Source: Neobacillus niacini NBRC 15566 (GTDB lineage: Bacteria; Bacillota; Bacilli; Bacillales; Cytobacillaceae). Taken from it: DNA of 64,000 nucleotides. How positions within the stretch are numbered: the stretch's first letter is position 1; each line of letters starts with the position of its first letter. The position numbers and the translations under genes were made by a program. The notes below the pieces were generated by a model, which was not told where the DNA came from, did no database searches, and saw only the letters and a program-made list of their open reading frames with translations. Below are positions 34,891 to 44,017 of the stretch, piece after piece. The stretch covers positions 62,001 through 126,000 of the forward strand of contig NZ_BCVA01000008.1 of the NCBI RefSeq assembly GCF_001591505.1, written 5' to 3'.

Positions 34891-35329
34891 GTGTTGTCAA
34901 CTCCTTAAAAATTTATCTTACAGATATATCGTGGCTTATCTAAGTGGAACTATTCGGGGTGGGAGGTGACAAAAAATTGCATAAAAGGAAGAATCGATGA
35001 TATTACCCTTTTAAATGAAAATCATCAAATGTTCGATTTTATAATTTATCCAAAGTCCAGTTATTAGTGTAAATGTCATCCTCATGCTAGATAATATAAC
35101 TACAACTGAACGCGGATGAGTAATTTTCGATTATTATTTTCACACTTGATAAAAGAATGAAAGAACTGCACTGAATATAAGAGTAGCTCTTTTTCCGTGT
35201 TTTATTACCTTTTTCTATTTGCAAAAGGGATATCTTCTCTCCTGAAAGGAAATTTTATTAAATAAAACGTTAACCTAAATAAAAGACTCATTTCCAAATA
35301 ACGGAATTAACTTTTTTGGAGGAGGTACC
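34891..35329. other. Gene-free stretch before the uronate genes
   Basis: 439 bp between divergent genes with no convincing frame. Near its right end AAAACGTTAACC (35264-35275) carries one half (TTAACC) of the ExuR-type operator, a possible weak site for the dehydrogenase gene. Otherwise nothing recognised. Confidence 0.4.
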
Positions 35330-36097
35330 ATGAAAAAAAAGGTAACTATTATAGGCGGAGCAGGGACAATTGGAACGATTTTATACAAAGGGCTCCGTGA
35401 CAAATATGATATCGTAACCATTGATAAGAATGTTACTGAACAGTCAGCGGATTTTGTAAAGGTGGATGCAACGAATTATGACTCTCTGTTACACAGCATT
35501 CCAAAAGATTCGGATGCCCTTATTAATTTACTCACCATAAAAACGGAAGATGATTTAAAGGATATCGAGGACTTTCAAAAAATGACTAGTATCCATTTTG
35601 TATCTTCCTTTTATGTGTTGCACGCAGCAATTACATTAGGAATTCCCAAAGTTGTTTATGCTAGCAGTAATCATACAACAGATTACTATGAGGATAACGG
35701 ATTTTCATCTTTAGGGAGAGAAATCGATACTAGCGATTATCCTCAATCTTGTGGATTATACGGGGTATTAAAATTTGCCTCTGAAAATATTGGACAAATA
35801 TTGGCTCGACAAACAAACAATCTTTCAATCATTAATTTGCGGATTGGAAGTGTTCATCCTGATGAACAAAAGGCAGTAAAAGAAGATGACCGTCTTCTCC
35901 GAACGATATTATCCCATAAAGATACAGTGCAGCTTTTTGATTTGGCACTTCAGTCAACTGTTAAGTATGGGACATATTATGGTGTTTCTGATAATCCTGG
36001 TAAACCATGGTCAACAGAAAGTGCTTTTAAAGAGCTGGGCTATTTTTCAAAAGTGAATTCAGTGGAAATATTAAAAAGAGGTAACCCCTTTATGTAG
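35330..36097 (+). CDS. NAD-dependent epimerase/dehydratase-family protein, probable uronate dehydrogenase
   Basis: 255-residue short-chain dehydrogenase fold. It has the nucleotide-binding GGAGTIGTIL near the N terminus, YASSNHTTDYY with the serine/histidine region typical of uronate dehydrogenases, and the catalytic Y-x-x-x-K in YGVLKFASE. Such enzymes oxidise galacturonate or glucuronate to the aldarolactone. It lies directly upstream of uxaC, which supports a uronate role. A strong GGAGGAGG site precedes the ATG. A related sugar-nucleotide epimerase function is less likely given size and context. Confidence 0.7.
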   Translation: MKKKVTIIGGAGTIGTILYKGLRDKYDIVTIDKNVTEQSADFVKVDATNYDSLLHSIPKDSDALINLLTIKTEDDLKDIEDFQKMTSIHFVSSFYVLHAAITLGIPKVVYASSNHTTDYYEDNGFSSLGREIDTSDYPQSCGLYGVLKFASENIGQILARQTNNLSIINLRIGSVHPDEQKAVKEDDRLLRTILSHKDTVQLFDLALQSTVKYGTYYGVSDNPGKPWSTESAFKELGYFSKVNSVEILKRGNPFM

Positions 36098-36134
36098 GCG
36101 TGGTGCGAATAAAAGGAGAAAGACAACATATTAA

Positions 36135-36148
36135 TGTTAACGTTAACA
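36135..36148. promoter_or_regulatory. ExuR-type operator 1 before uxaC
   Basis: Perfect 14-bp palindrome TGTTAACGTTAACA with the central CG of LacI-family operators. It lies upstream of a likely promoter. Confidence 0.75.
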
Positions 36149-36155
36149 AAAATTA

Positions 36156-36184
36156 TTTACAATATTTCTTAGAGCTGTTAGACT
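36156..36184 (+). promoter_or_regulatory. Likely uxaC promoter between two operators
   Basis: TTTACA (36156-36161) and TAGACT (36179-36184) are spaced 17 bp and lie between the two identical palindromes, whose centres are 65 bp apart. Confidence 0.4.
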
Positions 36185-36199
36185 TTAATTACAAAAGTT

Positions 36200-36213
36200 T
36201 GTTAACGTTAACA
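36200..36213. promoter_or_regulatory. ExuR-type operator 2 before uxaC
   Basis: Second perfect TGTTAACGTTAACA, 22 bases before the uxaC ATG and downstream of the likely promoter. Confidence 0.75.
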
Positions 36214-36235
36214 AAAATAAAATTGGTGGTGTAAA

Positions 36236-37672
36236 ATGAAAAAATTTATGGATGAAAATTTTTTGTTGAAGAATAAAACCGCGATTACTTTATTTCATGA
36301 TTACGCAAAAGATCTTCCGATTATTGATTACCATTGCCATTTAAGTCCGAAAGAAATCTATGAAAATAGGAAATTTAAAAATATTACGGAAGCCTGGTTG
36401 TATGGTGATCATTATAAATGGAGAGCCATGAGAGCAAATGGAATTGAAGAAGAATATATCACGGGTGGAGCAAGTGATTATGATAAATTTCTTGCTTGGG
36501 CAAAAACCGTTCCGATGACGATTGGGAACCCATTGTATAACTGGACCCATTTAGAATTACAACGTTTCTTCGGAATTTATGATATTTTAAATGAACAGAG
36601 TGCCCCAGTTATTTGGGAAAAAGTGAATGCTAAATTAAACGAGGAAGGCTTTCGTGTTAGGGATTTTATTGAAAATTCAAAGGTAAAAGTGGTTTGTACA
36701 ACAGACGACCCTGTAGATAGCCTTGAATACCACCTAAAGTTAAGAGAAGAAAATGACTACCCGGTTAGTGTTGTACCAGGTTTTAGACCTGATAAAGGGT
36801 TAGAAATAAGTCGCGCGGGCTTTATTGAATGGGTGGATAAGCTTGGTGAAGCCGCTGACATTGACATAGCCAATTATGAGGATTACCTTGCTGCACTTGA
36901 ATCACGAGTTCATTTTTTCCATGCCGCAGGGTGCAGAGTGTCGGATCATGCTTTAGATTCTATGGTATATGAAAAGGCGAGCTTTGAAGAAGTGGCCGAA
37001 ATTTTTGCTAAAAGAATGTCTGACAGCATTATTTCTCTTGAGGCAGAAAAGAAATTCAAAACGTTTACATTAATCTATCTTGGCAAGCTTTATGCAGAGC
37101 TGGACTGGGCGATGCAGTTCCATATTAATGCTCATCGCAACAATAATAGCAGGATGTTTAAGATTCTTGGTCCTGACACCGGTTATGACTCTATAAATGA
37201 TGACCGGATTGCAAAGCCGTTAGTAAAAGTTCTGGACTCGTTAGAGCAGGAAAACAAGCTTCCTAAAACGATTATCTATTCTTTGAACCCAGGCGATAAT
37301 ATTGTCATCGCAAGTATCATTAATAGTTTCCAAGATGGCAAGACTCCAGGGAAAATTCAATTCGGTACAGCATGGTGGTTCAACGATACAAAGGAAGGCA
37401 TGCTCGAGCAGATGAAGGCCTTGTCTTCTGTTGGTCTATTCAGCCGTTTTATCGGAATGCTTACCGACTCAAGAAGTTTTCTATCTTATCCAAGACATGA
37501 ATATTTCCGGAGACTGGTTTGCAATTTAATTGGAGAATGGGTTGAGAACGGTGAGGTTCCAAATGATTTGGAGTTACTCGGAAGTATTGTTCAGGGAATA
37601 TCGTATCACAATGCCGAAAATTATTTTGATTTTCAGGAAGCACCAAAAGTCGAACATATCTCTAATAATTAA
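36236..37672 (+). CDS. uxaC: Glucuronate/galacturonate isomerase
   Basis: 478-residue uronate isomerase of the amidohydrolase superfamily: LPIIDYHCHLSPKEIYEN with the metal-site histidines, VVCTTDDPVDSLEYH, VVPGFRPDKGL, and MQFHINAHRNNN. It converts D-galacturonate to tagaturonate and D-glucuronate to fructuronate, the first cytoplasmic step for products of the pectin enzymes encoded further right. The gene is preceded by paired operators and is followed by the LacI-type regulator, as in the B. subtilis hexuronate cluster. Confidence 0.95.
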   Translation: MKKFMDENFLLKNKTAITLFHDYAKDLPIIDYHCHLSPKEIYENRKFKNITEAWLYGDHYKWRAMRANGIEEEYITGGASDYDKFLAWAKTVPMTIGNPLYNWTHLELQRFFGIYDILNEQSAPVIWEKVNAKLNEEGFRVRDFIENSKVKVVCTTDDPVDSLEYHLKLREENDYPVSVVPGFRPDKGLEISRAGFIEWVDKLGEAADIDIANYEDYLAALESRVHFFHAAGCRVSDHALDSMVYEKASFEEVAEIFAKRMSDSIISLEAEKKFKTFTLIYLGKLYAELDWAMQFHINAHRNNNSRMFKILGPDTGYDSINDDRIAKPLVKVLDSLEQENKLPKTIIYSLNPGDNIVIASIINSFQDGKTPGKIQFGTAWWFNDTKEGMLEQMKALSSVGLFSRFIGMLTDSRSFLSYPRHEYFRRLVCNLIGEWVENGEVPNDLELLGSIVQGISYHNAENYFDFQEAPKVEHISNN

Positions 37673-37746
37673 TAAATGAGCTGGTGGGGCAGGTAAGATG
37701 AGGTATAATGAACGAAAATAGAGAAAGCAAAAGGCAGGTCAAGACG

Positions 37747-38745
37747 ATGGTTACAATAAAAGATATTGCAAAATTGGCCAATGTATCGCATACAACAGTA
37801 TCAAGGGCACTAAATAATAGCCCCCTTATCAAAGAGCCTACAAGGAGAAAAATCCTTGAAATTGCCTCCCAGCTAAAATATACCCCTAATTACAATGCTA
37901 AAAGCCTAGTCATGCAGAAGTCGCATACGATTGGTTTATTTTTAACCAGCATCAGCAATGGGACTTCCGCAAGCTTTCTTGCTGATACAATAAAAGGTGT
38001 AAATAGTGTCATTAGCCAAGAATATAACCTATTTATTCGTGGTATCGATGATTATCAGGATTTTTCAAGTATTAATCCGCAAAGATTTGACGGAATTATC
38101 GTGATGAGCCAAAGTGTACGGGATCACGCTTTTATTTACCATGTACTGCAAAAAGAAATTCCTCTTGTTGTTCTGAACAGAGAAATTGAGGAAGATTACA
38201 TCATCAACATTTTATCTAACGATACAGAGGGATCAAGACAAGCTGTCCATTATCTGATCGATTGCGGACATACAGACATCGCAGTTATTGAAGGAATTCC
38301 AACCTTTAAATCTACGCAAATGCGTAAGGACGGTTATCTTACTGCGCTGATTGAAAATGGCATTTCGATTCAACCGGAGTATTCCGTGAGCGGTAATTAT
38401 GATATGGAGAGCGGTTATCGAGGAATGGAAAAATTACTTTCTTTGAAACAACCTCCGACAGCCGTTTTTTGTTCCAATGACGATATGGCCATTGGTGCCA
38501 TGAATGCCGTGTTTGCTAGTGGATTGCATGTCCCCAATGACATTTCCATTATTGGATTTGATGATATTGGGTTCGCGCAATATACAACACCAAAGCTAAC
38601 AACGGTAAAACGGCCGGTAGAAGAAATCAGTGTACTAGGTGCGGAGAAAATCCTCTCACTCGTAACAGGAAAAGAAGAAAGAGCATCCAAAGTTTTTGCT
38701 AATACAGAATTAATCATAAGAGATTCGGTTAAGAAGAGAGGTTAG
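37747..38745 (+). CDS. exuR: LacI-family hexuronate regulator
   Basis: About 332 residues. The N-terminal helix-turn-helix TIKDIAKLANVSHTTVSRAL is followed by the hinge and a periplasmic-binding-like effector domain (GIIVMSQS ... FCSNDDMAIGAMNAV ... TTPKLTTVKRP). The order uxaC-exuR-uxaB-uxaA parallels B. subtilis, so ExuR is the best name. ATG 37747 gives the normal LacI N terminus; ATG 37708 with GATGAGGT is an alternative adding 13 residues. Likely binds the TGTTAACGTTAACA sites (inference). Confidence 0.85.
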   Translation: MVTIKDIAKLANVSHTTVSRALNNSPLIKEPTRRKILEIASQLKYTPNYNAKSLVMQKSHTIGLFLTSISNGTSASFLADTIKGVNSVISQEYNLFIRGIDDYQDFSSINPQRFDGIIVMSQSVRDHAFIYHVLQKEIPLVVLNREIEEDYIINILSNDTEGSRQAVHYLIDCGHTDIAVIEGIPTFKSTQMRKDGYLTALIENGISIQPEYSVSGNYDMESGYRGMEKLLSLKQPPTAVFCSNDDMAIGAMNAVFASGLHVPNDISIIGFDDIGFAQYTTPKLTTVKRPVEEISVLGAEKILSLVTGKEERASKVFANTELIIRDSVKKRG

Positions 38746-38772
38746 TTTTAACCTTTTCTTTCTGAATAAAAA

Positions 38773-38786
38773 TGTTAACGTGTGCA
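38773..38786 (+). promoter_or_regulatory. Imperfect ExuR-type operator before uxaB
   Basis: TGTTAACGTGTGCA keeps the left half and centre of the palindrome (11 of 14 positions) and ends 20 bases before the uxaB start. Confidence 0.45.
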
Positions 38787-38806
38787 TTTAGAAAGGGGAA
38801 AGATTC

Positions 38807-40270
38807 GTGCAACGACTAAATAAAAAAATACATCAGACATATCCCTCATATCCCGAGAAGGTGCTCCAGTTCGGGGAAGGAAATTTTTTAAGAGGGTTTA
38901 TTGACTGGCAAATCCAGGTTCTTAATGAGAAGACAGATTTTAATGGAAGTGTAGTGGTTGTCCAGCCCCGGGGGAATAACAAGATTGAAAGGCTGAATAA
39001 ACAGGATGGACTGTTCACTCTTTATTTACAGGGCAAAAAAGAAGGTCAATTAGTAAATCAGCATCATGTGATTGAGTCAATCAGCAGAGGTATTAATTTA
39101 TTTACCGATTATTCGGAATATTTCAAGCTCGCAGGGACAGAAGATCTCCGATTTATCGTATCAAATACGACAGAAGCGGGAATTGTGTTTGACCCGACAG
39201 ATCAGTTGGAGGATCGGCCGCAAAAGAGTTTTCCAGGGAAGCTGACTGCGTTCCTTTATCACCGTTTCAAGGCGTTTGCCGGTGATGAAAAACGGGGATG
39301 CATTATCATTCCATGTGAACTAATTGAGAGAAACGGGGAAGTGCTGAGGGAAATCGTATTACAATATGCAAGATTTTGGAACCTTGAGGATGAATTTATT
39401 GAATGGGTAAAGATTGCAAATACCTTTTGTTCAAGTCTTGTAGACCGAATCGTACCAGGATTTCCAACCGATTCTTACAAAGAAAAAACCGAACAACTTG
39501 GATATGAGGATGAATTGATGGTAGTGGGGGAGCCGTATCATCTTTGGGTCATTGAAGGACCGGAATGGATAAAAAATGAGTTAAAAGTGGAAGGGACAGG
39601 GCTAAACACGCTGATTGTCGATGACTTAACTCCTTACAGGATACGGAAAGTCCGGATATTAAACGGCACACATACAGCGATGACTCCGGTTGCTTATCTT
39701 TACGGTTTAAACACAGTGGAAGAAAGTGTAAATCATGAAGAAGTAGGAGTGTTTATAAAAGAAATCATTACAGAGGAAATAATCCCTACTTTAGAGGGGA
39801 GTAGAACAGAGCTAGCAAGCTATGCAAATGATGTGATTAGCCGTTTTGCTAATCCGTATATCAAGCATTATTTAATGAGCATTGCCTTAAACTCTATTTC
39901 TAAATTTCAGACTAGAAACCTGCCGGCCTTATTAGATTATGTAGAAAAATATAATAGCCTTCCAAAGCGTATGGTATTTTCACTTAGCTGCCTGCTTTAT
40001 TTTTATCGGGGGAAAAGAGGAAATGACGCAATAGAACTACAAGATGATCCAGAAATTGATGAATTCTTTAAAACTCATTGGGAAAAATTTGAACAGCAAG
40101 AACTTGCCATGTCTGAACTCGTGAACATAATCCTGGCGGAGCAAAGGTTATGGGGGATGGATTTGACCTCTATTCCAAATCTAGAAAGTACCGTCAGTAC
40201 AAACCTCCTTACTATCTATCAAATAGGAGTTAAGGAAGCTCTTAAAGAATTGTTTGAAACATCCATTTAG
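38807..40270 (+). CDS. uxaB: Tagaturonate reductase (altronate oxidoreductase)
   Basis: 487-residue polyol/mannitol-dehydrogenase-type enzyme: VLQFGEGNFLRGFIDWQI nucleotide-binding start, RFIVSNTTEAGIVFDP, and the RKVRILNGTHTAMTPVAYLYG catalytic block. It reduces tagaturonate to altronate with NADH. GTG start after AAAGGGGAAAG. Fifteen bases separate it from uxaA. Confidence 0.93.
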   Translation: MQRLNKKIHQTYPSYPEKVLQFGEGNFLRGFIDWQIQVLNEKTDFNGSVVVVQPRGNNKIERLNKQDGLFTLYLQGKKEGQLVNQHHVIESISRGINLFTDYSEYFKLAGTEDLRFIVSNTTEAGIVFDPTDQLEDRPQKSFPGKLTAFLYHRFKAFAGDEKRGCIIIPCELIERNGEVLREIVLQYARFWNLEDEFIEWVKIANTFCSSLVDRIVPGFPTDSYKEKTEQLGYEDELMVVGEPYHLWVIEGPEWIKNELKVEGTGLNTLIVDDLTPYRIRKVRILNGTHTAMTPVAYLYGLNTVEESVNHEEVGVFIKEIITEEIIPTLEGSRTELASYANDVISRFANPYIKHYLMSIALNSISKFQTRNLPALLDYVEKYNSLPKRMVFSLSCLLYFYRGKRGNDAIELQDDPEIDEFFKTHWEKFEQQELAMSELVNIILAEQRLWGMDLTSIPNLESTVSTNLLTIYQIGVKEALKELFETSI

Positions 40271-40285
40271 TAGGAGGCAGCTAAA

Positions 40286-41779
40286 ATGAAGGATTTTCTT
40301 CAAATCACAGACAACGATAATATTATTCTAGCACTAAGAAACTTTAAGAAAAATGAAACCATTCATGTTAATGGTAAGGATATTCAAATTAAAGAAGACA
40401 TCAGCCGCGGTCATAAAATAGCGATAAAAGATATTTACCTCAACGATGATATTATTAAATACGGCTATCCAATCGGCCATGCACTGGGTATGATTACACC
40501 AGGTGAACATGTTCACACCCATAACACCAAAACAAATCTATCAGGAACACAGGAATACCAATATGTGTTTAAGGAATCTCAGACTCTATATAAAAATGAA
40601 AATCGAACATTCCAGGGATATCGTCGGGAAAATGGTAATGTTGGGATTCGGAATGAATTATGGATTGTCCCTACAGTAGGCTGTGTGAACGGAATTGCCG
40701 AGAAAATTATCAAGCGGTTTGAGCGTCATGTTGGCGACATTACCCCGTTTGACAACGTCCTAGTCTTAAAGCATAACTATGGATGTTCTCAGCTAGGAGA
40801 TGACCATGAAAACACAAAACAAATACTAATCAATGCAGTAAAGCATCCCAATGCGGGCGGTGTTCTGGTTTTAGGTCTTGGCTGTGAGAATAATGAGCTG
40901 CCAGAGTTTAAAAAGGCTTTAGGTGAGGTGAATGAGGAGAGAGTGAAATTCCTGATTTCCCAAAATGTTACCGATGAAATCGAGGAAGGCTTTAAACTGG
41001 TCATGGAAATCTATGAAAATGCCAAAAATGACAAAAGAGAATCCGTTCCTCTTTCAGAATTGAAAATCGGTTTAAAATGCGGTGGATCCGATGGTTTTTC
41101 TGGCATAACTGCCAATCCGCTTCTAGGTAAATTCTCAGATTATTTAATCGCGCAAGGAGGAACAACCGTCCTCACTGAAGTCCCGGAAATGTTTGGGGCC
41201 GAAACGATATTAATGGAACGTGCTGCAGATGAAGAGGTTTTTGGAAAGATTGTGGATCTGATTAATGACTTCAAGGAATATTTCTTGCGTCATAATCAAC
41301 CTGTTTATGAAAACCCTTCGCCAGGGAACAAATCTGGTGGTATTACCACACTAGAAGACAAATCGCTTGGATGCACACAGAAAGCGGGAACGAGCACCAT
41401 TGTCGATGTCTTAAAATATGGCGAAACACTTAAAACAAAAGGATTAATTCTCTTAAGTGCCCCGGGCAATGACCTGATTGCTTCAACGGCGCTTGGTGCA
41501 GCCGGATGTCAGATGGTTTTGTTTACGACAGGCCGGGGAACACCGTTCGGAACCTTTGTACCGACAATGAAAATTTCAACTAACACCCAAATCTATGAAA
41601 CAAAACCACACTGGATTGACTTTAATGCAGGAACATTGTTGGATGATGGAGTAATGCCTGAACAAGTGTTGAATGATTTTGTGGATTATATTATTCAAGT
41701 TGCAAGCGGCGAATTTGTCAATAATGAGAAAAATGACTTTAGAGAGATTTCGATTTTTAAGAGTGGAGTTACTCTTTAA
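40286..41779 (+). CDS. uxaA: Altronate dehydratase
   Basis: 497 residues with the N-terminal SAF-like domain (HKIAIKDIYLNDDIIKYG, then GEHVHTHN) and the C-terminal dehydratase part (GLKCGGSDGFSGITANP, SLGCTQKAGTSTIVDVLKYG). It converts altronate to 2-keto-3-deoxygluconate; the downstream kinase and aldolase (kdgK and kdgA) are not in this window. Last gene of the uxaC-exuR-uxaB-uxaA series; terminator directly after it. Confidence 0.94.
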   Translation: MKDFLQITDNDNIILALRNFKKNETIHVNGKDIQIKEDISRGHKIAIKDIYLNDDIIKYGYPIGHALGMITPGEHVHTHNTKTNLSGTQEYQYVFKESQTLYKNENRTFQGYRRENGNVGIRNELWIVPTVGCVNGIAEKIIKRFERHVGDITPFDNVLVLKHNYGCSQLGDDHENTKQILINAVKHPNAGGVLVLGLGCENNELPEFKKALGEVNEERVKFLISQNVTDEIEEGFKLVMEIYENAKNDKRESVPLSELKIGLKCGGSDGFSGITANPLLGKFSDYLIAQGGTTVLTEVPEMFGAETILMERAADEEVFGKIVDLINDFKEYFLRHNQPVYENPSPGNKSGGITTLEDKSLGCTQKAGTSTIVDVLKYGETLKTKGLILLSAPGNDLIASTALGAAGCQMVLFTTGRGTPFGTFVPTMKISTNTQIYETKPHWIDFNAGTLLDDGVMPEQVLNDFVDYIIQVASGEFVNNEKNDFREISIFKSGVTL

Positions 41780-41792
41780 TAAGAGACTAAGT

Positions 41793-41841
41793 AATCCCTT
41801 TGGAGGAGACAGTGATACAGTCCTTCAAAAGGGATTTTTTT
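41793..41841 (+). terminator. Terminator of the hexuronate operon
   Basis: A long stem pairs AATCCCTTTGGAGGA with TCCTTCAAAAGGGATT (one bulge, G-T pairs), followed by seven T. Confidence 0.75.
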
Positions 41842-41850
41842 GGCTGATTC

Positions 41851-42150
41851 TGATAGTTCCGATAATTTTGGAAGCCTTGGTTTATTGGCACAATAGAGGC
41901 CAGATAGTTCCGATAATTTGTGAAGCCTTGGTTTATCGGCACAATCCCGGCCAAATAGTTCCGATAATTAGTGGAGCCTTGGTTTATCGGCACAATGCCG
42001 GCCAGATAGTTCCGATAATTTGGGAAGATCTGGTTTATCGGCACAATCCCCGAGATAGTTCCGATAATTTTGGAAGCTTTGGTTTATCGGCACAATCCTG
42101 GCCAGATAGTTCCGATAATTAGTAGAGCCTTGGTTTATTGGCACAATCCC
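41851..42150. repeat. Tandem 51-bp palindromic repeat array (family C)
   Basis: Six copies of a unit reading GATAGTTCCGATAATT ... GGTTTATCGGCACAAT. The ATAGTT core recurs at 41853, 41904, 41955, 42006, 42055 and 42106, a period of 51 bp with one 49-bp step. Each unit carries the inverted repeat CCGATAA/TTATCGG around about 18 bases. It fills the convergent space between uxaA and the ABC exporter gene. Frames that cross it translate the repeat and are not genes. Confidence 0.9.
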
Positions 42151-42212
42151 AAACAGGTAAAAAAAAAAGATGCCAGGCTTAATTTCCCTTAGCACCTAGT
42201 TTTGCTAATCTA

Positions 42213-43979
42213 CTACATTTGTAATTGCTTCAACTCATAAAACTTCCCTTTAGTATACATTAATTCATCGTAGGTACCGAATTCTACACAACGCCCATTT
42301 TCGATCACTGCTATTTTATCTGCATTCCGAATCGTCGAAAGACGGTGAGCCACGATAAAGGTTGTCCGGCCATGGCATAATGTATTCAAGGCTTCTTGAA
42401 TTTTTTTCTCAGAATGGCTGTCTAATGCCGATGTGGCTTCATCTAAAATTATGACCTTTGGATTCCGAATTAAGGCCCTTGCAATCGAGACCCTTTGTCT
42501 TTGACCTCCAGATAGCTTATCCCCATGTTCTCCAATCCTCGTGTCCAATCCATCAGGAAGCTTCTGAATGACATCCCAGAGGTTCGCAGCAACTAAAACC
42601 CTTTTTAGTTCTTCATCTGTAACAGATGGCATGCCATAGGTTATATTTTGGAGAATGGTTCCTGAGAATAGAATGGTAGACTGAGGAACTACCGCTAAAT
42701 GATGTCGATAGGATCGTAAATCAATGGAGGACATATCATGACCATCCAAAAGAATTTTTCCTTCAGTAGGTTGAATAAACCCAATGAGCAAATTTAGGAT
42801 GGTAGATTTCCCTGAACCAGATTCTCCGACAAATGCGATTGTTTCTCCTTGTTTCACCTCTATGTTAATATCTTGGAGGATCGTTTGCTCACTTTTAGGA
42901 TACCGGTAACAAACCTTCTGTAAGGAAAAATGTCCTTCTACATGTTTAATCTTTGGTTTGTTTTCATGATTTTCTACTTCTCCAGCCGTTAATATTTCAC
43001 CAATCGAATTGACCGACTCTAGGCCTTTAGCAATAGTGGGTATTAACGTTATTATACTAGATACAGAATTTACTACAGTTGTAAAGTACGTTTGATACAT
43101 CACCACTTCCCCAGGAGTAATGGAACCGCGTAATGCCAAAATACCAGTAAAAACTAAACAAATAATTTGAAAAACTTGAAAACTAGCCCAACTGACAGAA
43201 CCAAATAATGATTGAATGATGTCTAAGTGAAACCCTTTTGTTAATATTTGCTGGAATCGGTGATTTAAACGGCTTACCTCTTGGTTTTCTAAAGCGTGTG
43301 CACGTGCAATGGGGACTAATTCAATCATCTCAATAACACGCGCAGAGGTTTCTTCCATTTCTTGACGAAATTCAGAGTTTGAGGTTTTGATTTTTTTACG
43401 GAAGACTACAATGATAAGAGCTGATATCGGTACAGTTAAGATAAAAAATAGAAAGACTGTGGGACTGTTATATAACGTAATCGCTAAGGCAACTATTAGA
43501 TTGACAAGAATATTTAAACTACTGACAAACACTTGTGAGGAAAGCGTTTGGACAGCTTCTACATCTCGCATTATTTTAGATTGAAGTCTGCCTGACTGCA
43601 TCTCTTTTTGATAGGGAATCGATAGTTCTTGCAGCTTTTTAATAAGCGAGGCGCGTAAACCTGACTCCACACTACGAATCGCAAAACTATGCAGCTTAGT
43701 ATGATAATAATTTGTTACAATGTTTTGAAGTACCAATATAAACATAACGATTGCATTAAGATAAATTGTTTGTATGCCCCCGCCATCCTGAATTGTCGCT
43801 GCATTAATTACATTCGCAATGACGATTGGCATCACCCAAGCAGGGATATGTTTGATGATAAATAAAACAGCTGAATAAAAAATTCTTAAGTAATTTCCTT
43901 TATATAATCCTACTAGCACCTTAAAAGAATTTTTCTGATTTTTGTTATAGATTTGTTGTATAAATGACTCTTTCATCAA
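42213..43979 (-). CDS. ABC transporter, fused permease and ATPase (exporter type)
   Basis: 588 residues. A six-helix membrane domain (about 1-320) is followed by the nucleotide-binding domain with Walker A GESGSGKST, signature LSGGQRQRVS, Walker B VIILDEATSALD and the H-loop IVAHRLST. This is the homodimeric exporter architecture. It follows rhgT by 38 bp on the same strand, so probably the same transcript; an export role linked to pectin metabolism is not obvious from sequence. Substrate unknown. Confidence 0.9.
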   Translation of the reverse strand: MMKESFIQQIYNKNQKNSFKVLVGLYKGNYLRIFYSAVLFIIKHIPAWVMPIVIANVINAATIQDGGGIQTIYLNAIVMFILVLQNIVTNYYHTKLHSFAIRSVESGLRASLIKKLQELSIPYQKEMQSGRLQSKIMRDVEAVQTLSSQVFVSSLNILVNLIVALAITLYNSPTVFLFFILTVPISALIIVVFRKKIKTSNSEFRQEMEETSARVIEMIELVPIARAHALENQEVSRLNHRFQQILTKGFHLDIIQSLFGSVSWASFQVFQIICLVFTGILALRGSITPGEVVMYQTYFTTVVNSVSSIITLIPTIAKGLESVNSIGEILTAGEVENHENKPKIKHVEGHFSLQKVCYRYPKSEQTILQDINIEVKQGETIAFVGESGSGKSTILNLLIGFIQPTEGKILLDGHDMSSIDLRSYRHHLAVVPQSTILFSGTILQNITYGMPSVTDEELKRVLVAANLWDVIQKLPDGLDTRIGEHGDKLSGGQRQRVSIARALIRNPKVIILDEATSALDSHSEKKIQEALNTLCHGRTTFIVAHRLSTIRNADKIAVIENGRCVEFGTYDELMYTKGKFYELKQLQM

Positions 43980-44017
43980 TTCAACTCCCTATAAAGTCTG
44001 AAAAATATAGTAGATTA

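Noticed and set aside
41673-42195. Open frames on both strands with repeated NYRNYLAGIVPINQG-like peptides
   Set aside because: They arise because the 51-bp repeat is a multiple of three and stays open by chance. No ribosome sites, and they run across the array and terminator.
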